DNA from: Lingula anatina
Lineage: Eukaryota; Brachiopoda; Lingulata; Lingulida; Lingulidae
Assembly: GCF_001039355.2 (NCBI RefSeq)
Contig: NW_019775686.1
Coordinates: 82,954 to 146,953, forward strand
Length of the DNA stretch: 64,000 nucleotides
Reading direction: 5' to 3'
Shown here: positions 1-10,856 of the stretch, in pieces
Layout: every line of letters begins with the position of its first letter
Numbering within the stretch: position 1 is the first letter of the stretch
Made by a program: the position numbers and the translations under genes
Notes under the pieces: model-generated
Told to the model about the DNA's origin: nothing
Database searches by the model: none
The model's input: only the letters and a program-made list of their open reading frames with translations

Positions 1-547
1 CAAAAAACAACAACTACAGTATCATATTACCAATTAAATCTGATACCTTCTCAAGGCATCATCATTGTCTGATATTTCATACAATGATAGTGAAAAGACA
101 GAGGTCATATCCTTTGAAGAACCATCAAAACAAATTGTATATCTAAGTGTTTTCTTGTCGATATGACTGATCGCTTATTGTTGCTGGCTTTAATTGGTGA
201 AAATCTTGACTTATCAGGGCAAATCAAACAGTGATATTGTGCTATCAGAAGTTATTAAATCAATCAGTGTCAGTCCTAGAATACCAATGATGTTTTCAAT
301 AAAATATGTTTGTTCTTATTTTAATTCTCTGATCAACTGTGCCTTCATGTAGTCATTATATAGAACCTTTGGACCTCGATATTTTATTGATTGTTTACGG
401 AGCCAATAGGGGAAGATAACCCGGTGAGACAGTAGGGAAGAATGCTTTCAGGAAAAATCGGTGAGACAATAGGTGATAACATTTTCAAGAAAGACCGTTT
501 CTGTACAAACACGTAAGTCCCTGTTTACAAAAGACAAATTATGATCC
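1..547. other. Non-coding left edge
   Basis: I see no exon here on either strand. It should hold intron sequence of the minus-strand SEA/LDLa gene, whose last visible exon ends with a strong donor at 789. A short motif, gtgagacaataggt-like, is repeated around 421-470, with no wider structure. Confidence 0.4.
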
Positions 548-698
548 TGACAGGAATGGCAGTTCGCTAACAACCGAAGCCCGTTTCCCATTACTTTGTG
601 CAGGTGACATTCGTCCATATACTAACCCCAATACCCCCACTAACTCTAATCATATATGGGACCCCGGACTTCCATTCCTCGAACTACCATTCCTGTCA
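548..698. repeat. 151-bp inverted-repeat element
   Basis: The 19 bases at 548-566 (tgacaggaatggcagttcg) are the reverse complement of 680-698 with one mismatch, enclosing about 113 bp. The size and terminal inverted repeats suggest a small non-autonomous DNA element (MITE-like). No coding potential was seen, and no clear target-site duplication was established. Confidence 0.5.
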
Positions 699-789
699 CA
701 CCGTCTCTTAAAATGTCAACAATAGCATTCGCCCCAGCTACCAATATCTCCTAAGAGTGAGATTTTGTTTTTGTCTATGACCAACTTAC

Positions 790-897
790 GGCACCAGGTT
801 TCATCACTACGGTCCTGACAATCTAGTCGTCGGTCGCACAGTTTGGACCCCGGTATACACTGACCAGACGAACATTTTCCCTGGCTGGACAGGCAGG
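790..897 (-). CDS. LDLa repeat 4 exon
   Basis: 108 nt, phase 1-1, between ccctttag and TGGTGCC|gtaagt. It encodes [20 protein letters not shown] and then [15 protein letters not shown]. The reading frame runs on to a stop at 716, but the near-perfect donor makes continued splicing into exons left of the window more likely. Confidence 0.9.
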
Positions 898-3800
898 CTA
901 AAGGGGAGGAATATGTCTTCATATATTCATGTATATTTTATCTACAGATTTTATTATTAAAGAAATGAAAAGGGGAAGAAATGTTCTATTTCAATACTGC
1001 CAAACTGTAAATGAGATACGCAATAGGGGGGTGGTAGTATATATTCAAAAAGTATAAAAGTACGGCAGTAGTGATTTTAGTCAAAAAAGAAAAGAAAGAA
1101 AGAAAGAAAGAAATGTTATAATTCAACTCCAACAGCATGAAAATGAGATTTTTAACAATTATGTTCATATAAAACGGTACATGTTTATATGTGTACAACA
1201 TAATACAATGATAACGTTTTATTTTCAAGAAATAAGGCGGGATTAATAACCCAGTGCATCTTTGAATCTTTTCAGTTGTCTTCGTTCAAATTACGCTATC
1301 GTACTAAAACAGTATACAAAATAAAAGTACGAGTATGCGATACAATAATTTTATGACAAGCCACTAGCGCACCCTGTGGACTGAGAGTAGTTCAAATGGG
1401 CATCTTTATATAACTGTACATATACAATGTACTTTTATATGTAGTAGCTGTGAGCTGTGATCTTACTGCAGTTTTGAAGCTCATCACTCCCATCCGGGCA
1501 GTCAGGAGTGCCGTCACACCAGTGATCCTCGTGGACGCAGAGGGGGGTCGTCTGGCAGCGGAACTGGTTCACCAAACACGCTGATTTACAATAAATAGAT
1601 GCATCGATTATAAAGGCTATGTTATGTTAAAAGGCATAGATCTATAAACTACTTGCATTCTTTTCTAGATGTGAACGTCAGTAATTTATCAGAATCCATG
1701 GATTCAGAACCTACTTCAACTACTCACAATTCTGAGCTCTATACCGGTAGATGACCTTACTTGGACCGTAATTATTTGGCTTTATTATATTTCATAAAAA
1801 AGATTTTATAAACACAACGAGAAAAAAATAAATAATTAGAAAAGAATAAGATGAATTTTTTAAGAAAGATGGAAAGTTGTTTTTCTGTGCAAGATTGATG
1901 CACGACATTTTTCATCTTTGGCTATCTACATTGTGACGGTTGCGACCAATCGCAATGACTGCAGACAACTGGCACAATCTCAGCATTTGTACTTTCAAAG
2001 AAATCACCTTCGCATTCGCAGAAAACAGATCTACGCATTCGATACCCAAAACATAACAAATATAAGAGGAATTTGATGACTCCTCGTGTTCGTGAAAGTT
2101 GCATTAATTGCATACCTTGTGCCTTAAATATTTCCATGAATAGTCAACATGAAATAAGAATAATAATGCCTGTATTTGCTTGAAATATTTCGATCGTTAA
2201 AGTTGTAAAGGCCTACTTACGACATCCAGCTTCATCTGAGTAATCACCACACTGGTTTCTGTTGTCACATTTAAGAGATGGTCTGATACATTTCCCGTTG
2301 TCACATCTAAACTCGGTGTCCGTGCACACTGCAAAAATATTTGATTAAACAGGAACTCACTTTTTTCGAAACATTTCTAAGAAAAAACGGAGGAATATAC
2401 TTGTATTCGAGCATAAACAAGAATCAGATTTAAAATTAACTTTAGATAAATTATCAGTAGTAGTGTTACATCAAATTTATAAATCATCAAGCCATTAAAC
2501 ACATCACGTTAGGGCCACGTGGCCATTTATAGCAACGTGTGAGTGCTCACGTGCACTAGGTTATAACCTCTTTCTCGGTCTGTTACTAAACCACATGAAT
2601 CCCTTGGTTGTTCCTGACCTACTTATTCTAGCTCCATCTACAATCATTGGGTCCATCTTACTGTTGTGCCCTTTGATATTAATGTTCATTAATTCTAAGA
2701 CCAGACTAAATTGATAAATTGGTCAACTTGAGTGACCGAAGCTAGTTTTGATAAAATCAGTATTTTTATCGCAGCAATACATTTTTCTTTTCAATTGCTG
2801 AAAAATGCATTCGGCATTGCTGTGTAAAGTATGAATTCCTACAGTAGACCAACGGAAAACATTCCTGTTACTGTTTTTATATGCTCTAAGGCACCTATAC
2901 GCTTTTCCTCGATCAAATGAATTTTTTCTGAAAAAGAAAAGGAAGTTTCTCGTACTCAGAAATTATTGCTCGACTTGGATTCTCTACTTTAAGCAGTTAT
3001 TTATTTATTTTATGGTATGTTCTTGTATATATCAATGTTAACTCTCGACGCCATGTACTTCAACTTAGGGGTTTTATAGTCGATCGGAAAAAATAGGAGC
3101 CTTGCAGGATGGCAGATATATTGAAACTATGACTTTGGAAAAAGCATATAGTGAACCTTTTAAAATTGCTCACACTTTGTCCGTTAAACATCATGTTTTA
3201 GAATAAAAAGCTGGAATTCGCCTTCCTACTAGTTTTATCAGACCCCGGTTTCACAAAAAAATAGCTTGGTTTAGTTGAGAATGCTGTTACACTGTTCCTG
3301 ATAGGTTAAGATGTGCGAATGTACTCACCTGGATTATGCAAGCTCAGCATGGGCACCACACAAGAGCAAATTCATTGATCAAATTGAGGGAGTGCAAAAC
3401 AGCTACCGGGTATGAATAACCTTAGTTACCCAGAAAGGTTACGTAAACTTGGGTTACCAACACTTAGCTATAGAAGGGTGAGAGGGGACATGATTGAGAT
3501 GTATAAACTAGTCACTGGGAGATACGACAAATCAACTAGAGATTTTATTAAGTTATGGCCCAGTCATTCACATAGGTCTGGTAATAGAGGAAATTGTTTT
3601 AAGCTGTTCCCTCAAAGAACCAAATTAGACTTGAGAAAATTCAGCTTCACTGTGCGTACAACACAAATATGGAATAGCCTACCCGATCAAGTTGTCAGGG
3701 CAAAAAGCCTCAACTCTTTTAAGAACAGATTAGACAAGTGGTGGGGTGACCAGGAACTCAAATATGACAATTATAGGTACGAAATCAACATCATCAGAAG

Positions 3801-5784
3801 TCACAAGTTAGCTTTGGAGGAAGAGTCCAATAAAGAGGATCCAGTAGGAACCTGAATCGGAAATCAACGCTAATCTAATCTAATGTAACGTTGGTAATTA
3901 AGTTCTTACCCAGGGTAACTGACTTTATTTTACTTCATTATTTTATTTTTTTCAATTATTATTATTTTTATTTTAAATTCTTATTATAATTATTATTCAT
4001 TTATTTATTTATTTTTTGAAACCGTGCTTGGCCTTACCGCAGTTTTGCATTTCATCAGAGCCGTCACTGCAGTCGTCCTCTCTGTCACACAGCCAGCTCT
4101 CCCACACACAGGCACTGCCGTCCAGGCACGCCCACTGGAAGGCACCACAGGCTGAAACAGGAGCAAACAGAATAGAGATATTCTCACAGAATCAAACAGG
4201 ATAGAGCAGTTCTTATAGGATCAAACAGGATCAAACAGGTTAAAGAGCCTACAGTGTATTCTAAAAAACGTCGCACATTTTACAGCAGCTCACGTTATAC
4301 ATACTACACATCATGGGTAAGAAGTATCTCTGACGATGATTCACACGAGAGTCTTCTCTTTTTTACGCAGTAATATATGTAGTAGCAATATATCATTTAA
4401 ATACATGTATATGTCATCGGATATATTACTGCTTTGTATTAAAATAAAGAATCAAACGAAGAACTACCTTAGGAAAAAAATTACAGCTACAGACACAGTT
4501 ATAATAATAATGATAATAATAATAGTAGTAGTAGTAGTAGTAACAGAACACATACGGTAGGGGGTCGTTGGTATCGCCGTGCTGCTCGTGCCAGGAGTGC
4601 TCGTGTTGACGGTAGTGACCGGACTGTGCGTCATAGCAGTTGAACGAAGCAAGGAGGCGGTAGTCGTCTTAACTGTTGAAGTTGGCGTAGAAGTTGAGAC
4701 AATTTTCGTCACGGTAGAATAGGTGTCACCTGTTGTGACGAAGGATGTGGTACCCGTTGTGCTGGTGACATTTTTCTCTTTGAGACTTGTTGTAACGGAC
4801 AGGGTTGGCGTCGCAGGAGTAGAAGTGGCTGCTGACAATAATGCAACTAGATCCGGAGTATTACATGAATTAAAATCAAAATAATTTTGGACTGATACAA
4901 TAGTAATGTGCAATTTATTTTCGAGACATGTTTAAATTCTATATAAGCTTTTTGCAAAAGAAACCAGTTCTTATATTTTTCTATCTTTTTGAAAATCCCC
5001 TCTTGTTTAGTCCATAAATCATACCGGTACCTGAAAATTTTACTTTGCTGATATCAATTTTCCACCCAGTGAAGGCGTCTCCTTCTTCTTCCCTCACTGC
5101 GTTATTAAGGGTTTCCACCGCCTTTCCTACCATCTCGTCGCTGTTTGTCTTAAAGCCAATTTTGTATGTAACACGGACACTACCCGCTCTAAAATATTAA
5201 AGTGCAAATGTGCAAGACCATGACCAAAACTTGCCCAGCGGTAACTGAAAAGATTCAAAATTTGAATTTTGCTTCACAGTTCATGGTTGCTAGTCCAACA
5301 AAGGTATTAGTCGTTTAACCTACTAAGAAATCGCCCCTCAATGCATTTTATGCCAAAAAGCCCTTAAGATTTTGCCATGGCGAAAAAAAACTTAGTAAAG
5401 GGAAAATGTGAAATTGCAAAGAACAAAATAACATTTTTTTTTTTGGTGAGCATTACCTAAATTGCGTCACCTGACAGCCCGCGTACAGGTGAGCGAACCT
5501 GGAACGTTTGTACACAGCATCTATCTGAAGTGAAACGGTAGACTCTTACATTTACCTGGAGTTGCACGCTAAGTAAACTGAAACTGTATCCTCTATTTAA
5601 GTTTCATAAGGCGATTTAATTTAAACACAATTGACGATCTATTCTTTCTGAGCGTTTTTCAACATAATATTTAAGATATATTAAGAACATTCTTTTGTAC
5701 TTCCCTTATATTACCTAATAATAAATAAAATCGCAGCAAGTCTAGGTTTTTTTGTCTAATACTGGCTAGGGAAGTAAAAATGGA

Positions 5785-5840
<56 letters not shown>

Positions 5841-7063
5841 CTGTACAGAAAACGTATGCCAGGTTTTTATATTCTTTCGATGCTGGATCTTGTAAATCTG
5901 GGGAGTAATTCCAGTTTGATATTGTCAACTCTCCCACAACTGTCTTTTGTGCCGCTGAAAAAAATTAAAAAGTATCACGATATGTGTACTTTTTTTGTCT
6001 ATGGCGTTAAATTATCCCCAACTACTTATTTCACGTATTCACAAGTTGTTTTTAAACTGTACAATAAATGATGGAAATAAAAGATGCAAAGTCAATTCAC
6101 TGAAAAGCCTAGAAAGTAATCAAGTGTGAATATAATTTTCTTCAGAGTCAAGAATTTTTAAAAAAATTGTTTTCACGTTTAGCAAGAATGGGAAATGTCA
6201 GAGTTAATTACATGAGATTTTTCTTGATTTTTTAATTTTAAAATAGAAAAATTAATAGTTTGAAAGATCTCTTGAAAAGAAACAGATGTGAACAGAAAAG
6301 AAATTGATGTGAATTGAAAATGAAAGCATGTTTGGGGGGAATCACTATTAAAAATCTGTTTTATAAATTTGAAAACCGTTATCTTGTTAAAGCAATAATG
6401 ATATTTAAAATGTTTTACCTTCGTTTGTATTTTGAGCTGGATCGGATGCTGAAAATTTATAAATGACAAATAAACACAAAATTTTAAAAGTCAATCATCC
6501 ATTGAAAATCAAAATATATCGATACAAATATCACCGTCCCAAGATATTAATGCGGTAGGCCCTTGAAATGAAATCACCTTCTCTCAACGTGGCTACAAAT
6601 CTACATGAAATTTTAACTGTTAATCCTTTGCAACTTTTCTAGAAAGTAAATACACTTATTGTACATTACTGGCACTTCTCGAACAAAAATTCTGTAAACC
6701 CATTTCAAGTTTCTTTTATTTAGTGCTTAAAAGTGAACAATGAAAATAAGACTTACTTGCAAAATATATCGATACAAATATGGCCGCCCCAAGCACGATA
6801 GTCGCTAATACAGAACCAACCACAAAAACAGAAAAGCGGGCTGAGTTTTTCTTTTCTGAAGAATGGCTGCTGCTTTCGGTCGCAGACGACAGTGGGGATG
6901 GCGTGTTCGTCTTGCTTTTAATATCTGATCCATTAATATTTGGTTCAATTTTTATTTCTATATTCTTGGGATTGAGGCCATTCTGAATGGCGCCGTCGTT
7001 CATGCTGACGTAGGCAGCGTTGTCGTATGCATGGTTCGAGTCTGATGTCGTCTGCTGATCCAT
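790..7063 (-). CDS. Type II membrane mosaic protein: TM, SEA, Ser/Thr stalk, at least 4 LDLa (spliced, 3' incomplete)
   Basis: Ten exons were joined by phase and domain continuity: 7063-6757, 6448-6419, 5954-5839, 5524-5457, 5188-5031, 4831-4556, 4151-4038, 2328-2221, 1580-1467 and 897-790, about 466 codons. Residues 1-75 are a polar cytoplasmic tail. KKNSAR precedes a hydrophobic segment at about 77-100, so the positive-inside rule predicts N-in, C-out. A complete SEA domain follows, with a Gly-Ser-Val site typical of autoproteolytic SEA domains. Next come a Ser/Thr-rich mucin-like stalk and four LDLa repeats, each with Cys and SDE calcium-cage motifs. SEA plus LDLa behind an N-terminal anchor is the plan of enteropeptidase/matriptase-type proteases and of some receptors. 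No protease domain is visible because the gene runs off the left edge. Membership in the protease group is therefore open; surface display is well supported. All junctions are phase 1 except around the SEA exons. Confidence 0.85.
1467..1580 (-). CDS. LDLa repeat 3 exon
   Basis: 114 nt, phase 1-1, between tgtaaatcag and AACTGCA|gtaaga. It encodes [20 protein letters not shown] and then [17 protein letters not shown], with all six Cys and the DGSDE motif. It is shaped like repeat 1 (same length, same ELQNC/EMQNC ending), suggesting duplication. Confidence 0.92.
1581..2220. other. Intron between LDLa 2 and 3
   Basis: Low-complexity AT-rich intron. A short open frame at 1922-2137 on the minus strand has no domain and no matching splice sites. 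Nothing else was seen. Confidence 0.5.
2221..2328 (-). CDS. LDLa repeat 2 exon
   Basis: 108 nt, phase 1-1, between tttttgcag and GGATGTC|gtaagt. It encodes [19 protein letters not shown] and then [16 protein letters not shown], a canonical LDLa except for DYSDE in place of the commoner DGSDE. Confidence 0.92.
3320..3855 (+). pseudogene. 5'-truncated non-LTR retrotransposon reverse transcriptase tail
   Basis: Two frames together match the C-terminal end of reverse transcriptases of the CR1/Jockey type. First comes [20 protein letters not shown] in one frame (3320-3410). After a frameshift, [30 protein letters not shown] and [13 protein letters not shown] follow in another (3412-3855). It lies antisense inside the intron between LDLa exons 1 and 2. 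About 15 nt past the stop is a short taatc repeat, as found at 3' ends of many such elements. It is truncated and frameshifted, hence inactive. Confidence 0.85.
3871..3884 (+). repeat. Short 3'-terminal repeat of the retrotransposon (taatc)
   Basis: taatctaatctaat directly follows the RT fragment and probably marks the 3' end of the inserted copy. Confidence 0.5.
4038..4151 (-). CDS. LDLa repeat 1 exon
   Basis: 114 nt, phase 1-1, between gtttcag and AACTGCG|gtaagg. It encodes [19 protein letters not shown] and then [18 protein letters not shown]: six cysteines and the D-C-x-D-G-S-D-E calcium-binding motif of LDL-receptor class A modules. Confidence 0.92.
4556..4831 (-). CDS. Ser/Thr-rich stalk exon
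   Basis: Between ttgtcag at 4832 and CCTACC|gtatgt at 4555, phase 1 on both sides. About 92 residues, dominated by Thr, Ser, Pro and Val (for example [14 protein letters not shown]), with few charged residues. This is a probable O-glycosylated spacer between SEA and the LDLa repeats. An ATT/ACT trinucleotide repeat lies just past the donor at 4500-4545. Confidence 0.8.
5031..5188 (-). CDS. SEA domain exon 3 with cleavage motif
   Basis: Follows attttag and encodes [13 protein letters not shown], then a helix with NNAVREEEG and [11 protein letters not shown]. The GSV motif at the start of the central strand is where autoproteolytic SEA domains cleave (family knowledge). The donor is TTTTCAG|gtaccg, phase 1. 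Confidence 0.88.
5457..5524 (-). CDS. SEA domain exon 2
   Basis: 68 nt between cacttcag and CAATTTAG|gtaatg. It encodes [19 protein letters not shown], the middle part of the SEA fold, and leaves two bases (AG) that complete an Arg codon with the first base of the next exon. Confidence 0.85.
5788..5838. repeat. (TC)n(AC)n microsatellite abutting a splice donor
   Basis: About 6 TC units and 19 AC units end exactly at the SEA exon 1 donor. On the minus strand the intron begins gtgtgtgt, so the donor bases are the repeat itself. Confidence 0.9.
5839..5954 (-). CDS. SEA domain exon 1
   Basis: The acceptor is ttttttcag at 5955. It encodes [19 protein letters not shown] and then SKEYKNLA, the N-terminal strand-helix signature of SEA domains (F/G-x-L-x-I-x-N, Y-S-x-x-L-x-D, S-x-x-Y). 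It ends phase 0 at ACAGAG|gtgtgtgtg, a donor formed by the start of a CA/TG dinucleotide repeat. Confidence 0.85.
6419..6448 (-). CDS. SEA/LDLa gene 30-nt micro-exon
   Basis: An acceptor aaattttcag and a donor GAAG|gtaaaac bracket 30 nt encoding about ten polar residues (SDPAQNTNE). It is phase 1 at both ends, so it can be skipped without frame change. That makes it a likely cassette exon or, less likely, chance. Confidence 0.55.
6510..6542 (-). repeat. Relic duplicate of the TM-exon end
   Basis: 33 bp matching 6760-6792 with three mismatches. The source segment codes the end of the transmembrane helix (AIFVSIYF). The copy lies in the following intron, in the same orientation, without a proper donor, so it is probably a partial exon duplication. 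Confidence 0.6.
6757..7063 (-). CDS. SEA/LDLa gene exon: cytoplasmic tail and TM helix
   Basis: Starts at ATG 7063 in good context (GCGATGG) and encodes [15 protein letters not shown] onward, ending in the hydrophobic run around [16 protein letters not shown]. The donor is GCAA|gtaagt at 6756, leaving phase 1. The exon itself extends to an acceptor at 7091 (ttaatttcag), and the reading frame stays open up to it, so translation could begin further upstream. Confidence 0.85.
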
Positions 7064-7881
7064 CGCAGGGATATAGAACGATAGCTGGTTCTGAAATTAA
7101 AGCGTTAATTCAGAGCATAAAATCATTTGCCTATACTGGGTTATTTTTTAATGTTATACATGTATATAGGGAACAAAGTTGCATTATGACAAGGTGTCGT
7201 TCAGAGAGCTGAATCCATGGTTGGCCCTACACGTTCAACACAAACACATACAGAGAAAGAGAGAGGAGGGGTGATGTAGTTATTTCCTTGTTTGAATTTG
7301 AAAAAATAATTGGTAGTGATAAGACATAAGTTGATATAATGGAATTTTACTAGACATAATCATATATTTTTCTAATATTTAGTTTCCTTAAAGTGTTTTC
7401 GTTTTTGCTACTTCCTTGTCTGCAAAAGGGAGACGGGTTCCAAGGATTCGAGTTAAAAGCAGTAAATTACAATTAAGTATGATTTAATGTTGTTTCATAT
7501 GTCAATCGCATACGTTTATCCACTATTATCCATACGATACTTCAAAATACATGAAATTCGGGTTCGTCTCTATTCACTGTCATCATATCCCTGTCAAAAC
7601 TGATCTGAAATGAAGTATATTACTTTATGATTTAATTTACTGTGTGACTATCACTTCACTAAAGAACAGCCTGACCCCCTCACCTCCAGTCAAAATAATC
7701 TCCTCGCTCAGCGTTTCACTAACGCGCACATTGGGCCCCTCCAGTCATAAATCTATACCCACAAAGGGCACCATGATTCGGTTGCTAAGCTTCACTGTCA
7801 CTCTACCCTTATTACCATATATCTCTCCTGACAAATTTAAAACTTGCACCCCATTCTCATAGATTAGATCGACCTACATTG

Positions 7882-8039
7882 GATCGACCTAACTCCCTGG
7901 GGGTTCACGCTAAATAGCTGTCAGCCGGGCGGACACGAAAGTTAATTACCCCTTAAAGCTTGTAGTAGGCGGGGACGGACACTTAAGGGGGATTATCTGA
8001 CAGTAATCTAGTGAGACTCCCCGCGGTGATAGATCGATC
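7882..8039. repeat. Palindromic repeat family copy A
   Basis: 158 bp starting gatcgacctaact and ending gatagatcgatc. Its reverse-complement-oriented relative is at 15121-15284. Both keep gttaNttacccc in the middle, an ..acttaa/cttaaa.. segment, and gatcgacct / agatcga ends. Probably a small non-autonomous element family. Confidence 0.5.
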
Positions 8040-10610
8040 TAAAAGTTGTGAGAACAGAGCCTTGTAGAAACATGACGCGCGACATATTATTTTACAATAC
8101 ATAAAGCCCCTGCTTTTGGATAATTTACTGTATATCTCCCATAGCTGTGAACTCTTCGACCTCCTACTTTGGATAGAAACCTCCGTGTCATCTCAGTGAA
8201 TTTGAAATCCCTTGTCATCAGTCTTTGAAATATTAAAACGAGAATTGTTCTAATCACCGGTTTAGTTGAACTTCATCGTTCATATCTGACCGTCCACTTC
8301 AAGGTAATTTATTGTGTAACAACGCTTGTAAAATCTGAAAAGGTTTTTGGGGTATAGTAATAATTGCGTTAACTACGAGTAAGTGTACGTAAGTAATGGC
8401 ATATCGTCATAGTTTTAACAGCTGCTGACGTAGGCTTATGCGCACTTCTCAGAGAGTTCGGGAAATCGAGAAAACTATCACATTTACAACTACAAATTCT
8501 ATGACTATGTAAAATTTCCTGATTACTGTTTGATTGGAAGGTTTGGGGTTTCTTTCCATAGCAAATAGGTCAAAAGCAAATTTATTTGTAGTCTCTACTT
8601 TTTTCAATTTATAAAATATTTGAAATACTCATTTGCAATCTACAGAATTCAAATAGTTAATTTCTATCAATGCCTGGAAATCATTCTAACCGTGAACTGC
8701 TTATAAGTAAATTTAGCACATGATTTTTTTATTTAAGTAAATTGAAAATGAATACTTTTATGAATTATATAGTTTTTAAAGCAAAATAAAATTCGGATAT
8801 GTTGTTTAAACCGATCATTATCCTGCAAACGGAAATAGAACTTGAACCACAATAGTTATATATGTTCCGAGCGAAGAATTTGAACAGTTCGCCTTCAAAT
8901 TGAAATGTCACTGAATTTTTTATATCAAAGATAGAATAATAAGAATAAAATATGATGATAAAAAATGAGGAAAATGATAAATAAATCCTCTTCAAATATA
9001 ATCACAAGGATCATTTATCTAAACCGATAATTATTTGGGGATAATCTGCTAGGACACAGCACATGTTTTGAGAAGTAGAATCGGATAAACTCAAGTCCCA
9101 TTGAAATGAAACCAAACTCACCTTTCAGAGACCTTACTTTACTGCATGTTAAATCGCCCGCACGCTGGGGCACAATGAAGAATGATATCACAGGGATTTC
9201 AAAAGCAAGAGGTTCGATGAGGGACTTGATCTGAGCGCCTTTCTCTGTCACAGCAGGCCATAAAGTTTTGTTGGCGTGAATTTTTAAATAATATATCCCC
9301 TTGTTACTGTGCTGCTAATAGTCTACTTATGCTGTACTGCCGTATAATGAATTAAGACATATTTACTATAGCACCACACGTATGCAATAGGGAGGCCCCA
9401 CAAATGTATTTCAAAGAGCTTCGATGATATATTTTAAACTTAATTGGAAATATAAGACGAGAATCTCAAATACGAATAGCATTTTTTTTCAGAATCATGG
9501 GATCCAACTCTGAAAAATACTAAGCGTATTGACAGTACAGCTAAATAATAATAGTACTTTGAGAATGGGAACCTAGGGTTAAGATTTACATGAATACTGC
9601 GAGATGCAAACCAAGTAAAGGGGAAATGCTGTGTAAACAAGAAAACTTAATTAATATTTTCGCTGAGTTTATACCATAATCTGAAATAAATTTATTTTAT
9701 GGCATTTAATTAAAATATGAAGGTAGCACTAACCTGTACAGTATGCAGTTTATGCAAACTAAGTTGGATTCTATATGCGAATAAGAAAGCGAAAAGAAAA
9801 CACACATTTGATGAAATTCTGAAAATATTTTTGTGGTTTTCCAGAACTTTATAGAATAGTCCAGATTGCATATAGATACGCTTATTTTATACATTCTGTA
9901 AAATTGTATTCAGTCAATCTGTTAGTTGCATTTTTTGCCCTAGGTTGAACCTGCAGAGTAAATAAAGTAGATTTTTGTACCAGTAGTTACATGTATATGT
10001 ACATGTATATCATCACTTGATGAACATGACCGATATTTAGATCATTAAGACTATGCTACACCTATGCTTCACCGCTAAGAGAACGAATTTTGGTCCATTT
10101 TCACACATATGTTAAACAAAAGAAAATGCCGCAATATTTAAAGTTCGTGATTTGTGGATTTGCTGTATGAATTTGATGTTGATTATCAAATATTGCCAAG
10201 GCCCTAACTCTGAAAGGGATGAGAGTGGAAAATGTGTATATTGTTCCAAGCTATCACAAGTGTACCAGCAAAAGGGGCTTTAACTTTTACTTTTAAAGAA
10301 CATCTCATGTGTTGTCTTGAAACTATGTGCATAACAGAGCTGATATATTATTTATTTATTTATTCATTTATTTTTCACCGATGCAAATAATTTTTTAAAG
10401 AAAGGCGTGCACACAAACTGTCAATAATGATCAAATGGACAAGCGTTATGCATCTGTGCGTGCGCACAGGTACGTGCGTTCGTGCGTCCGTGTATTTAAA
10501 CTGGGTTCACATGTGGCCCAAGATTTTCTTATTCTTAAGAGTAAAAACGTGACGACACCGGTGTGAAACATAATTTACGATAGTCTACCACAGGACTCCT
10601 CTTGCGGTAA

Positions 10611-10706
10611 ACCACCGCAAATTATTTGTATGACAAACTTCATCTCTCTGGAGGCTCTCTATAGATAATTTACTGACATTATAAAGAACTGTAGAATACT
10701 TATGAG
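10611..10706. repeat. Diverged direct duplication, copy 1
   Basis: Aligns with 10762-10856: accaccgc(a/g)aattat, tgtNtgacaaact, aataatttaNtgac and caaagaa-like segments appear in the same order and spacing. Non-coding. Confidence 0.45.
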
Positions 10707-10761
10707 AAAACGACGTCCAACTTTGTAAAGAGAGAGAAAGAAATTGCCTGCAGTAACAATT

Positions 10762-10856
10762 ACCACCGCGAATTATGTGTTTGACAAACTCTATCCTTTA
10801 GAATTAATTTGGGAATAATTTATTGACCTCACAAAGAATTGGAAATGAATTTTGAG
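10762..10856. repeat. Diverged direct duplication, copy 2
   Basis: Partner of 10611-10706, about 151 bp downstream and in the same orientation. No open frame is shared by the two copies. Confidence 0.45.

Noticed and set aside
716-789. Gene end at the stop codon 716 after LDLa 4
   Set aside because: A consensus donor at 789 directly after the last Cys fits the pattern of the other LDLa exons better than a 25-residue tail.
2509-2526. Palindrome ggccacgtggcc
   Set aside because: A perfect 12-bp palindrome with an E-box core, but isolated in an intron with no other regulatory signal.
6716-6756. Extension of the TM exon to a stop at 6716
   Set aside because: A strong gtaagt donor at 6756 and a phase-matched SEA exon downstream make this intron sequence.
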